Assembly (NCBI GenBank): GCA_964571375.1
Contig: CAZNBL010000052.1
Coordinates: forward strand, 1-8,686
DNA from: JAFTYR01 sp964571375
GTDB lineage: Bacteria; Pseudomonadota; Gammaproteobacteria; Burkholderiales; Burkholderiaceae_F
Length of the DNA: 8,686 bases
Direction of reading: 5' to 3'
Every line of letters begins with the position of its first letter. The stretch's first letter is position 1. The notes below the pieces were generated by a model. That model was not told the DNA's origin and did no database searches. It saw only the letters and a program-made list of their open reading frames with translations. Both the position numbers and the translations under genes were made by a program. Below, piece after piece: positions 5,648-8,686 of this stretch.

Positions 5648-7625
5648 CAATCTCAGCAATATCTTCGACGACAACATCCTTGAGAGAATCATCCATACTG
5701 CGTGCGGATTCCATCATAGACATGCAGAACGGGCAGCTTGTGCAGATGTTCTTGGTGTTTGTCTCAGCAACGATAGCCTTTAAGCGGATTACGTTCGGAC
5801 GTTCCGCATTGTGGCTGTCGGTCCAGAACTGACCGCCGCCGGCGCCGCAGCAGGTTGTCGAGGCACCGCATTCCTTCGGTTCTGCGGTTTCCAGGCCCTT
5901 GATATGGTCGAGAATGAAGCGCGGTTCTTCAACCATGCCGTTATAGCGGGCGAGGTAGCAGGGATCGTGGATTGCAAGCTTGATCTTTTCTTCGATCTCG
6001 GCACGGAAGCGGCCGCCCGAGAACTGTTCGGCAATCAGCTGAACATGAGAGATTACGTTGAAGTTGCCGCCTTCGAACTGCGGGTACTCATTCTTCAATG
6101 TGTTGTAGCAGTGCGGGCAGTGGCAGACGATACGGCTGAAGTTGTACTGACGCAGATTTTCGATGTTCATCTGAGTCATCACCTGGAAGGTGTATTCCTC
6201 ACCGACACGGCGTGCGAATTCGCCGTTACAGGTTTCTTCCTGCATGACGGCAAAGGACAGGCCGCTTTCGCGCAGGATCTTCACCATGGCGCGTGCAATC
6301 TTCTGATTGCGTCTGTCAAAGGAACCGGAGCAGCCGACCCAGTAGAGGACGTCGTAGTGACGGCCCGGTTCTGCAAACGGCAGGTCGAGGTCGCTTGCCC
6401 AATCCCAGCGGGAATCCGGGTCCAGACCCCACGGGTTGCCCACGCTCTGAATGTTCTGCAGAGTCTTGGCTACACCCGGAGCGAATTCGCCGTTTTCAAG
6501 AGAAACGGAACGACGCATCTGGTTGATGACGGAAACGATATCGATGCGGGACGGACATTCCTGTACGCAGGCGCCGCATGTGGTGCAGGAAAGGAGCGCA
6601 TCCTTGGAAACTACGCCTTCGGTCAGCGGCTTTTCAAGGTCTTCATAGCTGCCCTTCATCTGCTTTTGCAGAGAGAGCACGATGTTGCGCGGATCGAGTT
6701 CGCCGCCGGTGCGGTTTACCGGGCAGGCGTTGGTGCAGCGGCCGCATTCGGTACAGGCGTCGAAGTTCAGACGGTCGTGCCAGGTGAACTGAGCAAACTT
6801 GGAAATACCGAAGCTTTCCTGCTCTTCGATGTCTTCGATCTTTTCGAGAGCACCCTTCGGTGTTGTCTTCTGCCAGTAGATGCTTGTTGCGCTCTTATAG
6901 ATATGAGAGAAGTAGCAGTACGGGATGAAGCCCACGAACAGCACGGAAATCGACATGTGGAAGAGCCACATGCAAAGGTGCTGCGTCATCAGGGTTTCGA
7001 CAGACATATGGCTGTAGAAAACGTTCGCGATAAAGTAGCCGACCGGACTCCAGAGCGCGTAGTCGGGTTTGACGGCTGCAAGGCGCATCGCTTCGACGAG
7101 ATAACCCGTAACGATGATCAGGGCGAGGGCACCGGTGATGTAGGCAAATTTCAGATCTGCTTCAAGACGCTTCTTCTGTCTGACGAAGCGGTTGTAGAAA
7201 GCGATGCCGAGGCCGCCTAAGCAGAGGACGCCGGCAACGTCGAGAATCAGCTTATAAATATAGAAGGTGCCGCCCGTAAGGAACTGGGTGCCGAAAACAA
7301 GCTTGCCGATATCCCAGTCGAGCACGGCAAGAGCGGTACCCATGAAGAGGAATACGAAGCCCCAGAAAATCCAGAAGTGATGCTTGCTTGTCGAGATGCC
7401 GGAAACGAGGCGCTTCTGACCGAAAACTTCATCCTTGATGAAGTTCCAGCGCTTCTTCTTTTCAGAAGCAAATGCAGAAGGCTGTCCGCCGAGCCAGAGC
7501 TGTCGCGACTTGATAATGCCGGCAACCAAAAATCCGACGGCAATCAGGCCGAAGAAATAAACCAGGAAAATAGCCCAGCCGGGAATACCCCAGAAGCCGG
7601 GACGGGCAATCATCTCAACGTTCAT
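5628..7625 (-). CDS. Membrane-bound HdrD/NarI-type Fe-S oxidoreductase, EtfD-like
   Basis: The protein has 665 residues. The N-terminal 245 form a NarI/HdrE-like cytochrome b domain with about five hydrophobic segments (near 16-38, 83-103, 122-144, 160-182, 218-240) and candidate haem histidines (H82/H83, H216, H223, H241). Two [4Fe-4S] ferredoxin motifs follow: C291-C294-C297-C301 and C347-C350-C353-C357. Two cysteine-rich CCG domains complete it. The first has C432, CNG at 466-468 and CHCPHC at 501-506. The second has DPC at 555, TCCGAGGG at 591-598 and CTSCPFC at 628-634. This single-chain fusion matches mycobacterial EtfD (Rv0338c-type), which passes electrons from electron-transfer flavoprotein to menaquinone; HdrDE and DsrMK are more distant relatives. 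No etfAB is present here, so the electron donor is open. It starts 2 bases after the thpR stop without a visible Shine-Dalgarno, suggesting coupled translation. Confidence 0.87.
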   Translation of the reverse strand: MNVEMIARPGFWGIPGWAIFLVYFFGLIAVGFLVAGIIKSRQLWLGGQPSAFASEKKKRWNFIKDEVFGQKRLVSGISTSKHHFWIFWGFVFLFMGTALAVLDWDIGKLVFGTQFLTGGTFYIYKLILDVAGVLCLGGLGIAFYNRFVRQKKRLEADLKFAYITGALALIIVTGYLVEAMRLAAVKPDYALWSPVGYFIANVFYSHMSVETLMTQHLCMWLFHMSISVLFVGFIPYCYFSHIYKSATSIYWQKTTPKGALEKIEDIEEQESFGISKFAQFTWHDRLNFDACTECGRCTNACPVNRTGGELDPRNIVLSLQKQMKGSYEDLEKPLTEGVVSKDALLSCTTCGACVQECPSRIDIVSVINQMRRSVSLENGEFAPGVAKTLQNIQSVGNPWGLDPDSRWDWASDLDLPFAEPGRHYDVLYWVGCSGSFDRRNQKIARAMVKILRESGLSFAVMQEETCNGEFARRVGEEYTFQVMTQMNIENLRQYNFSRIVCHCPHCYNTLKNEYPQFEGGNFNVISHVQLIAEQFSGGRFRAEIEEKIKLAIHDPCYLARYNGMVEEPRFILDHIKGLETAEPKECGASTTCCGAGGGQFWTDSHNAERPNVIRLKAIVAETNTKNICTSCPFCMSMMESARSMDDSLKDVVVEDIAEIVAKNLK

Positions 7626-7627
7626 AG

Positions 7628-8128
7628 TTAAGGTAACGGTGTATAGCGGAGAACGCCGTCGGCGTCACGCTTGGATTCAAAAAGTACAGGAGCAGTCAGA
7701 AGCCAGGGAACGGGCTTTAATACAAGAGGGGCATCCAATCTGCTGTTGCGAAGCAATGTTATATGAGCTTTGAAACGGGCGCGGTCGTAGTCGACGCCGA
7801 GCCGGTCAAGCAGAGTTCTGACTTCTTTGGCCAGAAGCTCGAGATATTCGTCACGGGGACCGGCGCACCAGCAGACCTTCGCTCTCGGGAACGAGCCCGA
7901 GCGGTCGATCTGCCAGAAGCGGCCCTCAAGTGTCGGAATAATGCGCAGAGCCTGCGCGACCTCGCGCGCTTTCTCGGGCGTGATTTCGCCGATAAAAGCG
8001 AGCGTGAGGTGAAAGTTTTCAGGCCGGACCGGGCGCGCACCGAGATCCATTGCCGCAGCCTGCTTCTGCAGTTCGGCAAGTTCTCTGCGCGCCGAGTCTT
8101 CGGCTGCTAATCCGACAAAACAGCGCAT
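7628..8128 (-). CDS. thpR: RNA 2',3'-cyclic phosphodiesterase (2H superfamily)
   Basis: The protein has 166 residues, close to the usual 170-180. It opens with RCFVGL, the typical family start, and carries both HxTx catalytic motifs: HLTL at 40-43 and HITL at 122-125. These two His-Thr pairs define the 2H phosphoesterase fold, which opens 2',3'-cyclic phosphates to 2'-phosphates; members also ligate tRNA halves in vitro, hence the older name 2'-5' RNA ligase. It is cytoplasmic. Its ATG overlaps the pyrD stop codon as TAATG, and the next gene begins 2 bases after its own stop, so it is embedded in the cluster and probably translated by coupling. Its role beside respiratory genes is not obvious and may only reflect co-transcription. 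Confidence 0.93.
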   Translation of the reverse strand: MRCFVGLAAEDSARRELAELQKQAAAMDLGARPVRPENFHLTLAFIGEITPEKAREVAQALRIIPTLEGRFWQIDRSGSFPRAKVCWCAGPRDEYLELLAKEVRTLLDRLGVDYDRARFKAHITLLRNSRLDAPLVLKPVPWLLTAPVLFESKRDADGVLRYTPLP

Positions 8129-8686
8129 TAACGGCTGTTCTTTCTGCGCCAGGCTGCGATAGCGTCGGAGCAGTCGGCGATCAGTTCGGGACCTTCGAAG
8201 ATGAAGCCCGTGTAGAGCTGGACGATAGAAGCACCGGCTTCCATCTTGGCTACGGCATCGTCGGCGCTCATGACGCCGCCGCTGGCGATGATCGGCAGAC
8301 GGCCCTGGAGGTGTTCGCTCGCAAGGCGGGTAACTTCGGTGGAACGCTCAAAGAGCGGACGGCCGGACAGACCGCCGGCTTCTCCGGAGAACGGAGAGTT
8401 GGGGATCTTGTCGCGGGCAATCGTGGTGTTCGTGCAGATCACAGCGTCCATGCCGTGTTCGACGATACGGTCGATCGCATCGAGAACCTGATCGTTTGTA
8501 AGATCCGGAGCGATCTTAACGGCGATCGGCACATAGAGACCGCCCTTGGCTTCCTGCAGTTCGCGGCGCTTTTCAGCGATGCCGCCGAGCAGGTGGTCGA
8601 GTTCGGTGTTGGCCTGCAGAGCACGCAGATTCGGAGTGTTCGGCGAAGAGATGTTGATGGCGATGTAGTCGCCGGCATCATAGAGC
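8128..8686 (-). CDS. pyrD: Dihydroorotate dehydrogenase (quinone), class 2, C-terminal part
   Basis: The C-terminal 185 residues are present; the gene runs off the right edge, so the true start is not visible. The reading frame is open to the edge, beginning LYDAGDYIAINISSPNTPNL. Family landmarks in order are NISSPNTPNLR (substrate and FMN loop with the class 2 catalytic serine), VKIAPDL, VICTNTT, GGLSGRPL, IIASGGV and QLYTGFIFEGP (FMN phosphate binding). The class 2 enzyme is a peripheral inner-membrane flavoprotein that oxidises dihydroorotate to orotate with quinone as acceptor, the fourth step of pyrimidine synthesis. Its TAA overlaps the thpR ATG by one base. It is the first visible gene of the minus-strand cluster. 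Confidence 0.95.
   Translation of the reverse strand, partial: LYDAGDYIAINISSPNTPNLRALQANTELDHLLGGIAEKRRELQEAKGGLYVPIAVKIAPDLTNDQVLDAIDRIVEHGMDAVICTNTTIARDKIPNSPFSGEAGGLSGRPLFERSTEVTRLASEHLQGRLPIIASGGVMSADDAVAKMEAGASIVQLYTGFIFEGPELIADCSDAIAAWRRKNSR

Noticed and set aside
5811..7220. 469-codon plus-strand open frame opposite the Fe-S oxidoreductase
   Set aside because: It is a codon-aligned shadow. The minus strand carries clear Fe-S cysteine motifs and membrane segments, while this frame shows no family signature.
8128..8532. Short separate gene starting at GTG 8532 within pyrD
   Set aside because: The same frame stays open to the window edge and reads continuous class 2 dihydroorotate dehydrogenase sequence, so the GTG is an internal Val codon.
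1..8686. CRISPR array, transposase, phage gene, tRNA or toxin-antitoxin pair
   Set aside because: I found no regularly spaced repeats, transposase or integrase motifs, cloverleaf-like sequence or small paired genes on either strand.

Overview
The window looks like a chromosomal segment from an anaerobic or microaerophilic betaproteobacterium, most likely the Sutterellaceae (Sutterella/Parasutterella type). This placement is inference. It rests on a betaproteobacterial-style 5S rRNA end, a Crp/Fnr regulator beside a secreted FAD reductase-type flavoprotein (a pairing I associate with that family), quinone-linked PyrD, and a YbaL antiporter that reads as proteobacterial. Base composition is moderate, and coding regions strongly avoid the codons TTA, CTA and TCA.

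Layout. The left edge holds the 3' end of a 5S rRNA and its terminator, so an rRNA operon ends here. Next come a Crp/Fnr-family regulator (302-997, +) and, convergent with it, an exported FAD-binding flavoprotein (1055-2545, -). A terminator for the flavoprotein gene overlaps the regulator's stop codon. A 354-base divergent intergenic region with candidate promoters and small dyads separates the flavoprotein gene from a YbaL-type monovalent cation:proton antiporter (2900-4657, +). Two back-to-back terminators (4681-4758) then divide the plus-strand antiporter from a minus-strand gene cluster.

The minus-strand cluster, in transcription order, is pyrD (dihydroorotate dehydrogenase class 2, cut by the right edge), thpR (RNA 2',3'-cyclic phosphodiesterase), a 665-residue membrane Fe-S oxidoreductase joining a NarI/HdrE-like cytochrome b domain to an HdrD-like domain (EtfD-like), and an IclR-family regulator. 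pyrD and thpR overlap in a TAATG. thpR and the oxidoreductase are 2 nt apart. iclR follows 47 nt later, with its own weak candidate promoter. The cluster reads as an operon.

How it fits together. Several genes point to anaerobic or quinone-linked electron flow: a periplasmic flavoprotein that probably reduces a small organic acceptor, a Crp/Fnr regulator as its natural control candidate, a membrane Fe-S protein expected to pass electrons to or from the quinone pool, and quinone-dependent PyrD. I see no wholly new system such as a defence island, CRISPR array or mobile element. The points most worth a second look are the altered active site of the flavoprotein, the EtfD-like protein without etfAB beside it, the changed DNA-recognition helix of the Crp-like protein next to a 5-4-5 dyad, and the degenerate nucleotide-binding motif in the antiporter.
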